Source of the DNA: CAYQJL01 sp964573295
GTDB taxonomy: Bacteria > Eisenbacteria > RBG-16-71-46 > CAIMUX01 > WJJG01
DNA length: 64,000 nucleotides
Direction: 5' to 3'
NCBI GenBank assembly: GCA_964573295.1
Contig: CAZNJE010000005.1
Coordinates: forward strand, 1-64,000
Shown: one piece after another, positions 43,867-52,477 of the stretch
Layout of the letters: each line of letters starts with the position of its first letter
Position numbering within the stretch: the first letter of the stretch is position 1
Translations under genes and position numbers: made by a program
Notes under the pieces: model-generated
The model's database searches: none
What the model saw: only the letters and a program-made list of their open reading frames with translations
Told to the model about the DNA's origin: nothing

Positions 43867-44930
43867 TCCTGCGGCTGCTGGGCGGCCGCCTTGCCGAACG
43901 CTTCCCAGAATGGATCGATCCGCGGGTGCTCGAGTGGTTCGTTGCGACCGCCCACCCGGAGCGTGCGGCCCTGCTCGCGGGGCACGATCTCGCCGATCGT
44001 CGCGGCCAGGATGCCCGCATCACCGAAGGCGCGCTCGAGCTCGGCGGCCCTGTGCGGACGACAGGTTAGCAGCAGCGTACCTTCACTGATGGACGTGTAG
44101 GGATCGATGCCGAAGAACCCGCAGATCTTGCGGATCGGCTCCTGCACCGGCACCTGTTCCTTCTCGACCACGAATCCCACGTCCGAAGCGCCCGCGATCT
44201 CGACGAGTCCGCCCCAGACTCCGCATTCGGTGGCATCGTGCATCGCGGTGACGCCGTCGTCGCGCACACCCAGATCCGCCGCGATCCGTGCTTCCTCGAC
44301 CACGCTCATCTGCCAGAAGATCTCCTGGGCCTCGTGGGCAAAGGTCTCGCCGAATTCGGCGGCGAGGCGGTCGGGGAAGGTGGCGGCGAAGAGGCCGGCC
44401 GCTTCCACTGCGGCGCCTTTCGTGATCAGGATCGCGTCGCCGGGCCGCGCCATCGTGGGGGCGATGTACTTCTCCTTCGGGCCGACGGCGATCACGGTGG
44501 CGCCGCCGACCATCGGATAGTCACAGCCTTCATAGCGTCCCGTATGCCCGGTGACGATGCTCACGCCCAGCTTCTCGCTCTCCTCATGGATGGTCGTCCA
44601 CATACGTTCGAACTGCTCACCGGTGATCGAACGAGGCAGGTTGAGGTCGATCGTCATGTATGCGAGCGGCAGCGCGGAGGTCGCCGCGTCCGAACAGAGA
44701 ATGTGGACGGCGAACCAGGCCGATCGTTCCCATCCGTAGGGCGGTACGATGAAGACCGGGTCGGTCGTCAGGGCCATCACCTGGCCGCCTCCGAGATCGA
44801 CGATGCCGATGTCGACTCCGTGCTGGGGACCGATGAGCACCTCTTGGCGTCGCCGGCCGAGACGGGGATAGATGATCGTGTCGAAAACCTCAGCCGAGAT
44901 CTTGCCGATGGTCGGAAGCTCGGGGCGCAT
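43863..44930 (-). CDS. AIR synthase/HypE-like protein
   Basis: A 355-residue protein of the PurM/HypE/ThiL/SelD superfamily. Family features include QHGVDIGIVDLGGGQVMALT, an ATP-site segment LTTDPVF, GGATVIAVG, and TAMHDATECGVWGGLVEIA. The N-terminus RPELPTIGKISAEVFDTIIY matches HypE-like AIR-synthase-related proteins found without hydrogenase genes in many phyla. It lacks the SelD catalytic Cys/Sec-x-x-Lys loop, so it should not be taken as the selenophosphate synthetase despite the nearby selenoprotein candidates. The ATG at 44930 is preceded by GGGAGGGACACC. Reaction unknown. Confidence 0.75.
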   Translation of the reverse strand: MRPELPTIGKISAEVFDTIIYPRLGRRRQEVLIGPQHGVDIGIVDLGGGQVMALTTDPVFIVPPYGWERSAWFAVHILCSDAATSALPLAYMTIDLNLPRSITGEQFERMWTTIHEESEKLGVSIVTGHTGRYEGCDYPMVGGATVIAVGPKEKYIAPTMARPGDAILITKGAAVEAAGLFAATFPDRLAAEFGETFAHEAQEIFWQMSVVEEARIAADLGVRDDGVTAMHDATECGVWGGLVEIAGASDVGFVVEKEQVPVQEPIRKICGFFGIDPYTSISEGTLLLTCRPHRAAELERAFGDAGILAATIGEIVPREQGRTLRVGGRNEPLEHPRIDPFWEAFGKAAAQQPQD

Positions 44931-45118
44931 GGTGTCCCTCCCTCTGGTCTGATGTCGGGCCACGGATCATACGCCCACCGGTTGGAGGCGGCAAGCGCGA
45001 GCGGGTCGGGAACGACGGGCTCGAGCGAGCCAGGGACGGCAGATCCGAGCTGGTCGGGTATGACACGCGCGAGCATGCCTGGGGCAACTGGTCCTGGCAG
45101 GATCGGTACAAGAAGGGC
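44931..45118. other. Intergenic region with degenerate 15/30-bp repeats
   Basis: A 188-bp spacer between two minus-strand genes, holding weak repeats around gagcgagccagggacgg. No gene or clear promoter is visible. Confidence 0.4.
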
Positions 45119-45655
45119 CTAGGTGAGATGATCTCTCAGAAACGCCTCGGCCTCGCGCGGACGACGAAGGATGACCGCCTGCGCGTGTTGCCATCTCCCG
45201 CTGCCCAGGAGAGCGCGGTACTCTCGTTGGGAACGGCTGAAGGTGGTGATCACCCACCAAAGGATCGAGTCTTGGCTGAAGAAGGACTGGCGGAAGGTCT
45301 CACGGCAGCCGCCGAAGAGCTCTTCTCGCGTCCACACGCGTCGGAGGGTCCGCCGGATCGCCCGTGAGAAGACGATCGGGAAGGGGAAGTCGAGCCAGAT
45401 GATCGTCGTCGCCCGCGGCCACACGATGTCGCGCACTATCGCGTAGTTTCCGTCGAAGACCCAGCGCGAGCGGTCGGTGGCCCTCGCAACCTCGGTGCGA
45501 AGCTGTTCGGTAGGTTTCTGCTCCCAGTTGCGCATCCAGTGCAGTTGGTCGGCTTCGATCAGATGTGCCTCGAGAGCTGATGCGATCCGGCGGGCAACGG
45601 TGCTCTTGCCCGCGCAGCTCGTTCCCACCACGACGACGCGGCGGAGATCGGGCAT
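45119..45655 (-). CDS. P-loop kinase (adenylate-kinase-like/FlaR-type)
   Basis: A 178-residue P-loop protein with Walker A GTSCAGKST near the N-terminus, followed by ADQLHWMRNWEQKP and a lid-like Arg-rich segment RAIRRTLRRVWTREELFGG. This matches the family annotated as DNA topology modulation protein FlaR / adenylate-kinase-like. The start MPDLRRVV (45655) removes a Pro/Arg-rich leader. No strong ribosome-binding site is seen. It sits between the AIR-synthase-like and ornithine aminotransferase genes on the same strand. Confidence 0.78.
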   Translation of the reverse strand: MPDLRRVVVVGTSCAGKSTVARRIASALEAHLIEADQLHWMRNWEQKPTEQLRTEVARATDRSRWVFDGNYAIVRDIVWPRATTIIWLDFPFPIVFSRAIRRTLRRVWTREELFGGCRETFRQSFFSQDSILWWVITTFSRSQREYRALLGSGRWQHAQAVILRRPREAEAFLRDHLT

Positions 45656-45729
45656 CGTTGCATCGTCCGGGCGGCGGCGACCGTCCGGCGCCGCCGCCTT
45701 CTGAGCACAGTGGCCGAGCACCGGCGTCG

Positions 45730-46953
45730 CTACTTCGTCAGGACCGCGGCGATCTTGGGCATCATCCAGTCGATGTCCTCCTTCTTGATCGTCAGCGGCG
45801 GAGCGAAACGGATGACGTTCTCGTGCGTCTCCTTTGCCAGGATGCCCGCATCGCGCAGGGCCTCGCAGTAGGAGCGAGCCGGCTCATTGAGTTCGAGACC
45901 GGTCATGAGGCCCTTGCCGCGTACCTCGCGCACCACCGGCGCGCCGATCTCGCGTAGCTGGGCTCGGAAGTACTCGCCCATTTCGTGGGAATTCTCGACC
46001 AGGCCTTCGTCGAGCAGCACCTTCATCGCCGCGCGCGCGATGGCCGCGCCCATCGGGTTGCCGCCGAAGGTGGAGCCGTGGTCGCCGGGCCGGAAGACGC
46101 CCAGAATCTCCTTCGAGGCCGTGACGGCCGAGACCGGGTAGACGCCCCCGCCCAGCGCCTTGCCCAGAATGTACATATCGGGTTTGACGTTCTCGTGATC
46201 GCAGCAGAACAGGCGGCCGGTGCGACCGAAGCCGGTTTGCACCTCATCGGCGATGAAAAGGACCCGTTTCTCGGTGCACAGATCGCGGGCGGCCTTCAGG
46301 TAGCCGTCGGGAGGCACCAGAACGCCACCCTCGCCCTGGATCGGCTCGACCATGAAGCCAACCGTGTTGGACGTGATGGTCCGGCGCAGCGCCTCGATGT
46401 CACCGTAGGGGATCAGCTTGAATCCCGGCGTAAAGGGCCCGAAACCCTCTTTGTAGCTCTCCTCGGAGGAGAAGCCGACGATCGTGGTCGTCCGGCCATG
46501 GAAATTGCCGTCGCAGACGATGATCTCTGCCTCTCCCTTGGCCAGACCCTTGTTCTGATACCCCCACTTGCGCGCCGTCTTGATGGCCGTCTCGACGGCC
46601 TCGGCGCCCGTGTTCATGGGCAGTGCCATGTCCATACCGGTCAGCTCGCACAGCTCCTTCAGGAAGGGCCCCATCTCGGCGTTGTGGAACGCGCGGGATG
46701 TCAGGGTCACCTTCGCGGCCTGGTCGATCATCGCCTGGATGATGGCCGGGTGGCGGTGGCCCTGGTTGAGTGCCGAGTAGGCGGAAAGGCAGTCGAGATA
46801 GCGCTTTCCGTCGGCATCCCAGACCCAGATGCCCTCGGCGCGCTCGATGACGACGTCCAGAGGATGGTAGTTGTTCGCGCTGTAGGTTTCCGCCAGCGCG
46901 ATCATCTCGCGGGTGCGGCTGCGGTCAACCTTCCCTGCGGTATCCGGCTGCAT
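45730..46953 (-). CDS. rocD: Ornithine--oxo-acid aminotransferase
   Basis: A 407-residue class III PLP aminotransferase that converts ornithine and 2-oxoglutarate to glutamate semialdehyde and glutamate. The PLP lysine is in MYILGKALGGGVYPVS, with FIADEVQTGFGRTG providing the Asp that contacts the pyridine nitrogen. AETYSANNYHPLDVVIERAE and FHGRTTTIVGFSS match ornithine aminotransferases. The ATG at 46953 has GGAGG eight bases upstream; a TTG start five codons earlier would place that site inside the gene. Confidence 0.92.
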   Translation of the reverse strand: MQPDTAGKVDRSRTREMIALAETYSANNYHPLDVVIERAEGIWVWDADGKRYLDCLSAYSALNQGHRHPAIIQAMIDQAAKVTLTSRAFHNAEMGPFLKELCELTGMDMALPMNTGAEAVETAIKTARKWGYQNKGLAKGEAEIIVCDGNFHGRTTTIVGFSSEESYKEGFGPFTPGFKLIPYGDIEALRRTITSNTVGFMVEPIQGEGGVLVPPDGYLKAARDLCTEKRVLFIADEVQTGFGRTGRLFCCDHENVKPDMYILGKALGGGVYPVSAVTASKEILGVFRPGDHGSTFGGNPMGAAIARAAMKVLLDEGLVENSHEMGEYFRAQLREIGAPVVREVRGKGLMTGLELNEPARSYCEALRDAGILAKETHENVIRFAPPLTIKKEDIDWMMPKIAAVLTK

Positions 46954-47382
46954 CTTCTTATCCTCCAAAGAATTACGCTCCTGAGACCCTCCGGGCCCCC
47001 GTGGGACAGTGAGGGGGGCGCCAACGCCAACGAGGCCCTAAGCTACTGCAATGCAAATGGTTGCGACACAGGTGCCTTCTCGTCGCACGACAGTGGCGCT
47101 CATCATATGCAAGCTAAACGACTGTAGCAAATCCGGCCCGGTTCCGAGAAGCAGAAACAACTGGCTGCGAGACCGATGCCCTATGGTATACTGTCGGCCA
47201 TCTTTTTCGGGTGTGTGAGGAATGAGTGCGCGTGTCCCGGGTGGCTGGTTTCGCAAGGGTCGGTGCGAGCGTGCGCGGCCCGTTGCAGGCTCACCTGGTG
47301 GGTTTTCATGGAGAATTCCTGGGGTCGTGAGTGTTGATGCCCCCATGGAATCCGGGCTCCACGGCAAAGAGACTGGGACAGG
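46954..47382. other. Divergent intergenic region
   Basis: A 429-bp region between rocD (minus) and the glucosaminidase gene (plus). It contains a candidate extended -10 element for the plus-strand gene at 47184-47192 (TGG-TATACT). I see no riboswitch, RNA gene or small coding sequence. Confidence 0.5.
47184..47192 (+). promoter_or_regulatory. Candidate extended -10 promoter
   Basis: TGG-TATACT (TATACT at 47187-47192) is an extended -10 element about 190 bp upstream of the Bax-like gene. The -35 region is weak (ctgcga, 16 bp upstream). Confidence 0.4.
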
Positions 47383-48426
47383 ATGAGACTGGATCTACGC
47401 GACATCAGGCGCCTCCTGGGCGGCCGCCTTCGGAGCGGTGGTCTTCGGCGTGGCCGTCTTTCGGGGGGCGGCCTGTCGGGCGATGGCCTTCGGGGTGGCC
47501 GCCGTGCGGATCGCCGAACCGCGGCCGGCCTGTCCGACGGCCGCTCGGGCGCAGAGACCGCGACGTTCTGCCGCGCGAGCGTCACTCTCCCGTTCGCCTG
47601 GCTGGCCGTGGCGCTGCTCGCAGTCGCAGGGGCCTACCTGTCGATCGAGCGGGCCAGTCGTGAGGTCGCCGGTGGTCCGGATGCCGCCGGAGATGCCGCT
47701 GGGGATGCCACCGGGGATGCCGTGGTTGCCGTCACCGGCCCGGGGGCCAAGAGGGTGGTCACCGATCTCCCCGATTTCCATACGATTCAGAGCGTGGAGG
47801 AGCGCAAGAAGCGTTTCTTCGACTTCATGCGTCCGATCGTCAGCGCGGAGAACGGGCGGATCTTGCGCGAGCGGCTGCGCCTGCTCGGCCTGCACGAACG
47901 CCACCGGCAGACGGCGACCCTGGCGCCCGAGGACCAGATCTGGCTGCAAAGCCTGGCCGACCGGTATCGCGTTGACGAGTTCGATCTGGATCATCCCGGT
48001 CACTGGGAGGCGTTGATCCGGCGGGTGGATATCGTGCCCACCCCGCTGGCCCTCGTTCAGGCCGCCAATGAATCCGGCTGGGGCACTTCGCGATTCGCCC
48101 GGCAGGGCAATAGCCTATTCGGCCAGTGGAGCTTCAGGCCCGGCACCGGCATGGTGCCGCGCGAGCGGCCCGCGGGCTCAACCTACGAAGTCGCCCGGTT
48201 CGAGACGGTCAACGAGGCCGTCCGCAGCTACCTTCGCAACCTCAACACCCACCGGGCCTACCTGGATTTCCGCCGCATGCGCGCGCAGATGCGCGGCGAA
48301 GACGGCTATCTCGACGCCTACGCGTTGGCCGCCGGCCTGCTGAAGTACTCGCAGCGCCGCGAGGCGTACGTCGAGGACCTTCGGCTCATGATGCGGGTCA
48401 ATCACGGTCTGCTCGGCCCGGCCTGA
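47383..48426 (+). CDS. Bax-like glucosaminidase (membrane-anchored)
   Basis: A 347-residue peptidoglycan glucosaminidase of the Bax/PF01832 type. The catalytic Glu is in LVQAANESGWGTSRFARQGN, followed by SLFGQWSF and the conserved RFETVNEAVRSYLRNLNTH. A single membrane segment (FAWLAVALLAVAGAYLSI) anchors it, with the enzyme outside. The N-terminal cytoplasmic tail is a 15-bp array (47419-47493) encoding GGRLR, SGGLR, RGRLS, GGGLS and GDGLR, a strongly basic stretch. It is followed after 9 bp by the polysaccharide deacetylase gene, so the two may form an envelope-remodelling pair. Confidence 0.85.
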   Translation: MRLDLRDIRRLLGGRLRSGGLRRGRLSGGGLSGDGLRGGRRADRRTAAGLSDGRSGAETATFCRASVTLPFAWLAVALLAVAGAYLSIERASREVAGGPDAAGDAAGDATGDAVVAVTGPGAKRVVTDLPDFHTIQSVEERKKRFFDFMRPIVSAENGRILRERLRLLGLHERHRQTATLAPEDQIWLQSLADRYRVDEFDLDHPGHWEALIRRVDIVPTPLALVQAANESGWGTSRFARQGNSLFGQWSFRPGTGMVPRERPAGSTYEVARFETVNEAVRSYLRNLNTHRAYLDFRRMRAQMRGEDGYLDAYALAAGLLKYSQRREAYVEDLRLMMRVNHGLLGPA

Positions 48427-48435
48427 GCTTGGATT

Positions 48436-49659
48436 ATGTCTCTACCATTTGCCTTCCGGACTTCGACCGTCATGCGCCTGCTTGGTGCGCTTCTCGTCAT
48501 GGCGATCCTCGTCATGGCGCACCTCGTCACGGCGCTCCTCGCCGGACCGGCCGGCGCGGCCGACTCGGCCGTGATCCTTCAGTATCACCATGTGGATGCC
48601 TCCACGCCGCTCAGCACGAGTGTGTCGCCGGAGGTGTTTGCCGCCCATCTGGACTATCTGGAGGAGCGCCGGTTCACGGTCCTGCCCGTGAGCGAGATCG
48701 TCGAGGCCCTCGGATCGGGCCGCGAATTGCCGGATCTGTGTGTGGGCATCACCTTCGACGACGCCTACCGCTCTGTCGGGGAATCGGCCTGGCCGCTACT
48801 GCGCGAGCGGGGATGGCCGGCCACGATCTTCGTGACGACGGGGGGCGTGGACGAAGGGATCGCCGGCTACCTGACCTGGGATGAGATGAAGCAGATGGCG
48901 GCCGAAGGCGCCGAGTTCGGCGGCCACAGCGTGACGCACGACTACTTGATCCGCCGGCGTCCGGACGAGAGCGAGTCCGAATGGCATCACCGGGTACGTG
49001 AGGACATTCGTGTCAGCTGTGAGCGCGTCGAGGAGCAACTCCTCTCGGGCGATGCGCGGTGCCGGCTCTTCGCCTATCCCTATGGGGAGTACGACCGCGC
49101 CCTGCGCGAGATCGTCTCTGATCTGGGCCTGGTGGGCTTCGGCCAGCACTCGGGGCCGGTCGGCCCGTTTAGCGATACGCTGGCCCTGCCACGCTTCCCG
49201 GCCTCGGGACCCTACGCGGACCTGGGCGAGTTGGCGACGAAGCTCTACACGCTGCCGCTTCCGGTGCGGCGGGCCGACCCGCTTGATCCGGTCGTTCCCG
49301 AGGGCGTCGAGCGCCCGGTGTTGCGCTTGGAGCTGGCTGCCGGGGATTACCGCCTCCGCGAGCTGGCCGCCTACGCCAGTGGCCAGGGACGAATCGACGT
49401 CCGAATCATCCGTGAGGGGGATCCAGAGGCGATCGCGGGCGCGGCCGACCGTGAGCGGGGTCCCGCGGAGACCCCCGCTGGCGCGGTCATCGAGATCGTT
49501 CCCTCCGCCGATCTTCCCGAGGGCCGCAGCCGCTACAACATCACCGCGCCCCAGCGGGGGGCTGATCCGGCAACCCTGCCGGGCTTCCCCGAGGGCGTTC
49601 CGGGCGGCCTGCCTGGCGGTGTGCGTTACTACTGGTACAGCCATCTGTGGATCCGGTAG
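48436..49659 (+). CDS. Polysaccharide deacetylase (CE4, PgaB-like)
   Basis: A 407-residue exported CE4 deacetylase. The first catalytic motif TFDDAY contains the metal/base Asp pair, the second is GGHSVTH, and RLFAYPYGEYD is the third. It probably removes acetyl groups from an envelope polysaccharide such as poly-GlcNAc or peptidoglycan. The signal peptide core LLVMAILVMAHLVTALLAG is made of four 15-bp units (48490-48549). A beta-rich C-terminal region of about 130 residues is unassigned. The start at 48436 is not well supported by a ribosome-binding site; the ATG at 48472 is an alternative. Confidence 0.85.
   Translation: MSLPFAFRTSTVMRLLGALLVMAILVMAHLVTALLAGPAGAADSAVILQYHHVDASTPLSTSVSPEVFAAHLDYLEERRFTVLPVSEIVEALGSGRELPDLCVGITFDDAYRSVGESAWPLLRERGWPATIFVTTGGVDEGIAGYLTWDEMKQMAAEGAEFGGHSVTHDYLIRRRPDESESEWHHRVREDIRVSCERVEEQLLSGDARCRLFAYPYGEYDRALREIVSDLGLVGFGQHSGPVGPFSDTLALPRFPASGPYADLGELATKLYTLPLPVRRADPLDPVVPEGVERPVLRLELAAGDYRLRELAAYASGQGRIDVRIIREGDPEAIAGAADRERGPAETPAGAVIEIVPSADLPEGRSRYNITAPQRGADPATLPGFPEGVPGGLPGGVRYYWYSHLWIR
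48490..48549 (+). repeat. 15-bp array forming a signal-peptide core
   Basis: Four 15-bp units related to atcctcgtcatggcg encode the hydrophobic core ILVMA/HLVTA of the deacetylase signal peptide. Confidence 0.85.
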
Positions 49660-49698
49660 AATGCGCTTCCGAACCCACTGCCAGGAGTAGCATTCACC

Positions 49699-50700
49699 AT
49701 GATCATCTCCAACGGTTCGATGAACCGGCTTGCCGGTCTCCTGTTCTTCTCTGCCGCTGCCGGTCTGGCCACCGGCTGCGATGACTCGGCCTCCACGCAG
49801 CCCCCGCCCAGCGCGACCCCGCCGGCGGAGGACCAGTTGCTATTCAGCTCCGGACGCACCGGCCACTCGCAGCTCTACACGATCGCCGCGAACGGAGCTT
49901 CCGGTACACTGCTCCGGCTCCTGGAGAGTGACGAGGATGCCCTGGATGCGGCGTGGTCGCCTGACGGCACCCGGATTGCCTTCACGATGAAGCGAGGTGA
50001 TGCCCAGACGATCTACTGGATCGAGGCGGGCGGCGAGGCGGTGACCCCTCAGGCGGTGACTTCGCTGGAAGACAACCAGGCCTACCCGTCTTGGTCTCCC
50101 GACGGACGGCGCATTCTCTTCACGTCCGACCGCTACGAGAACATCGATGTCAGCCGCCTGGCCGTCGACGGTGCTCCGGACTCACGCGTCGATCTGACGG
50201 ACGTCAAGTACCCGGGGGACGAGAACGACGAGGATCTCGACGAGGCCAACTGGGACGCCTGCTGGTCGCCCGACGGTCTGCGCATGGCGTTCACGAGCAA
50301 CCGCGATGATGATTGGAACATCTACACAGCATCGACTGAGGCCCGCGTCAATCCAAGAGACCACGTCAAGATCACCGACCATCCGGCGGGGGATTGGGAT
50401 CCCGCCTACTCGCCCGATGGCGAGTGGCTGGCGTTCGTCTCCGACCGCGACGGCAATCCCAACATCTTCGTGGTGAGCGTGAGCGGGGATCCGGTCACCC
50501 TGCGTCGTCTGACGAGGAGCCCGCATGTCGATGCCGATCCGGCCTGGTCGCCCGACGGCGAGTGGATTGCCTACACGTCCTATCCGGATGGCCGAAGCGC
50601 GATCTATGTCATCGCCGCCAACGGCGACGCTTCGACCAATCAGCGAGTCGTAGCCGATCCGGCGGGATGCTGGGCGCCGCAGTGGCGGCCGCGGCCCTGA
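49699..50700 (+). CDS. TolB-like beta-propeller lipoprotein
   Basis: A 333-residue lipoprotein (lipobox LATGC) with PD40/WD40-like blades: WSPDGTRIAFTMKRGD, WSPDGRRILFTSDR, WSPDGLRMAFTSNRDD, YSPDGEWLAFVSDRDG and WSPDGEWIAYTSYPDG. These repeats match the TolB C-terminal propeller. It lacks the TolB N-terminal domain and Tol-Pal neighbours, so a TolB role itself is unlikely. AGGAG lies 11 bases upstream of the ATG. Its last codons and stop are copied in tandem downstream. Confidence 0.8.
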   Translation: MIISNGSMNRLAGLLFFSAAAGLATGCDDSASTQPPPSATPPAEDQLLFSSGRTGHSQLYTIAANGASGTLLRLLESDEDALDAAWSPDGTRIAFTMKRGDAQTIYWIEAGGEAVTPQAVTSLEDNQAYPSWSPDGRRILFTSDRYENIDVSRLAVDGAPDSRVDLTDVKYPGDENDEDLDEANWDACWSPDGLRMAFTSNRDDDWNIYTASTEARVNPRDHVKITDHPAGDWDPAYSPDGEWLAFVSDRDGNPNIFVVSVSGDPVTLRRLTRSPHVDADPAWSPDGEWIAYTSYPDGRSAIYVIAANGDASTNQRVVADPAGCWAPQWRPRP

Positions 50701-50797
50701 GCCCGGTGCGCGATACCGCTGGTGGCCGCGGCCCTGAGCCCGGTGCGCGATACCGCTGGTGGCCGGGGCCCTGAGCCCGGTGCGCGATACCGCCGCC
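50687..50797 (+). repeat. 37-bp tandem array copying the 3' end of the TolB-like gene
   Basis: Three 37-bp copies start at 50687, 50724 and 50761. Each contains ggccctga, in which the tga of the first copy is the real stop codon of the gene (50698-50700). The third copy runs almost to the end of the convergent carboxypeptidase gene. Confidence 0.92.
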
Positions 50798-50809
50798 GGC
50801 CTCGCTCGA

Positions 50810-52252
50810 TCAGTTGAACAGCCGTTGCCAGAAGTTGCCTCGCTCGACGGCTTCGAGTGCCACGAGCGGCACCTCCGCCAGCACACGTGTGCCAAGCTTG
50901 GCTGTGGCTCGGCCGAGGATCTGCCCCTGCTCGACCGGAGCTACCACGTCTGGCTGGAGATTCATCTCGATCGTCACGTGTTCGGTCCGATCACGGCGGA
51001 CGAAGACGGCGAGACGGTCGCCGTAGCCTACCGCCACCTCGCGTTCCTTGCCGTCCTTGATCCGCAGCGGCTGGTCGAGGGGCAACCCGGCTTGCTCGAC
51101 GAGGGGCAGCTGCACGAACAGGTTGAAACCGTAGGAGAGCAGGCGGGTGGTTTCGCTGGCGCGTTCCTCGTTGGCCGGGCACCCCATCACGACCGAGATG
51201 AGACGGCGATCCTTCTGCACCGCCGAGGCCGTGAGACAGTAGCCGGCAGCGCTGTGATAGCCGGTCTTGATGCCATCGAGACCGCGATAGGTCCCGATTA
51301 GCCGGTTTGGGTTGTAGAGCGTGAACTCGCCGTCGCGGAATTCAGCGGTCGCGGTCGAGGCCCAGATCACCGCTTCCGGATGCTTCATCAACTCCCGTCC
51401 CAGCAAAGCCATGTCGAAGGCGCAGGTGATATCGGGTTGTTGTTGCCAGCCCGGTGGTAGGCCATGCACGGAGTGGAAGACGGTGCGGCGCATCCCCAGT
51501 TCACGGGCGCGGATGTTCATGAGGTCCACGAACGCCTCGTCGCTCCCGGCATGGTACTCGGCCAGGGCGACGGCGGCGTCGTTCGCCGAGTGAATGGCCA
51601 GCGCCATGAGCAGTTCCTCGACGGTGAACTGCTCGCCATGCTTGAGATAGACCTGGGAGCCGCCCATCCGCGAGGCGTGGGCCGAGACGGTGATCCAGTC
51701 ACTCATCGTGATGTCACCCGAGGCAACCCGTTCGAGGACGAGCAGCTCGGTCATCATCTTGACCATCGATGCCGGCTGCCTCTGCGTGAAAGGATTGCTT
51801 GCCACCAGAACCTCGCCGCTCTCGGCGTCCATGACCAGGGCCGCCGCGAAATCGCCTTGGATCTCTTCGACATGCGAAAGGTCAGGATAGCCGGACGGAC
51901 TTCCGGAGCCCCGTGTGGAGGAGGGGCTTGGACGCGCCGAGGCGTACTCAGGCGGAACCGACGTGGCCGGATCCGCCGGCTGACTGGTCGGTGTCAGATC
52001 CGCCTGCCGACGGGCTGGTACCGGATCCGGCTGCTGACCGGTCGGTGCCGGATCCGCCTGCTGACGGGCTGGTACCGGATTCGGCTGCTGACCGGTCAAT
52101 GTCGGAGCGGACCAGTTCTGCGCGGTGGCTTCATTCACGCCCAGCGGTGCGAGACCAGCAACGAGAGCGATAGCAACGAAGCCGATTACAACGAAAGCGA
52201 TAGCAACAAAGGTTGCCCTGATCAGGGTTGTCTGACCGTGTTTCATCAGCAT
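50810..52252 (-). CDS. D-alanyl-D-alanine carboxypeptidase (PBP5-like)
   Basis: A 480-residue S11-family DD-peptidase that trims the terminal D-Ala of peptidoglycan peptides. The three penicillin-binding motifs are SMVK (in QPASMVKMM), SAN (in IHSANDAAVALAE) and KTG (in DGIKTGYHSAAGY), and a C-terminal PBP5-type domain follows. The signal-peptide core (FVAIAFVVIGFVAIALVAG) comes from a 15-bp array. A Pro/Gln-rich linker of 54-bp repeats (TGQQPDPVPARRQADLTP-type) separates it from the enzyme. The ATG at 52252 has CAGGA five bases upstream; 52246 is an alternative. Confidence 0.92.
   Translation of the reverse strand: MLMKHGQTTLIRATFVAIAFVVIGFVAIALVAGLAPLGVNEATAQNWSAPTLTGQQPNPVPARQQADPAPTGQQPDPVPARRQADLTPTSQPADPATSVPPEYASARPSPSSTRGSGSPSGYPDLSHVEEIQGDFAAALVMDAESGEVLVASNPFTQRQPASMVKMMTELLVLERVASGDITMSDWITVSAHASRMGGSQVYLKHGEQFTVEELLMALAIHSANDAAVALAEYHAGSDEAFVDLMNIRARELGMRRTVFHSVHGLPPGWQQQPDITCAFDMALLGRELMKHPEAVIWASTATAEFRDGEFTLYNPNRLIGTYRGLDGIKTGYHSAAGYCLTASAVQKDRRLISVVMGCPANEERASETTRLLSYGFNLFVQLPLVEQAGLPLDQPLRIKDGKEREVAVGYGDRLAVFVRRDRTEHVTIEMNLQPDVVAPVEQGQILGRATAKLGTRVLAEVPLVALEAVERGNFWQRLFN
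52156..52215 (-). repeat. 15-bp array forming a signal-peptide core
   Basis: Four 15-bp units of the agcaacgaagccgat type, in frame on the minus strand, encode the pentapeptide-periodic hydrophobic core of the carboxypeptidase signal peptide. Confidence 0.88.
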
Positions 52253-52357
52253 GGATTCCTGGGGTTTGTGGGTACTGCCGGACGCCATGGGGATGCGGCC
52301 AGCTTCGCTCCACAGGACTGTAGGAGCAAGCCTGCCCCGATGCAAGCGTGGTGGGTA

Positions 52358-52373
52358 TTTGCCCCGGGGCAAA
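52358..52373. repeat. GC-core palindrome, dispersed copy 3
   Basis: TTTGCCCCGGGGCAAA, a 16-bp perfect palindrome in the 225-bp divergent region between the carboxypeptidase and aldo/keto reductase genes. Its core is identical to the copies at 24150 and 37977-38224. Here it sits where it could act on both promoters. Confidence 0.75.
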
Positions 52374-52477
52374 AAGCGAACGCGGCTGCCCGATGCGAGC
52401 GGCCGGGCCGGATGCGCGCAGCGGGACGAGGCCGATCATCGTTTTGTCGCTGCGTCTCAGTGCGTTAGAATCTCTCC

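Noticed and set aside
43863..44930. Selenophosphate synthetase SelD
   Set aside because: It is in the same superfamily, but the N-terminal Cys/Sec-x-x-Lys catalytic loop is absent and the N-terminus fits HypE-like AIR-synthase-related proteins.
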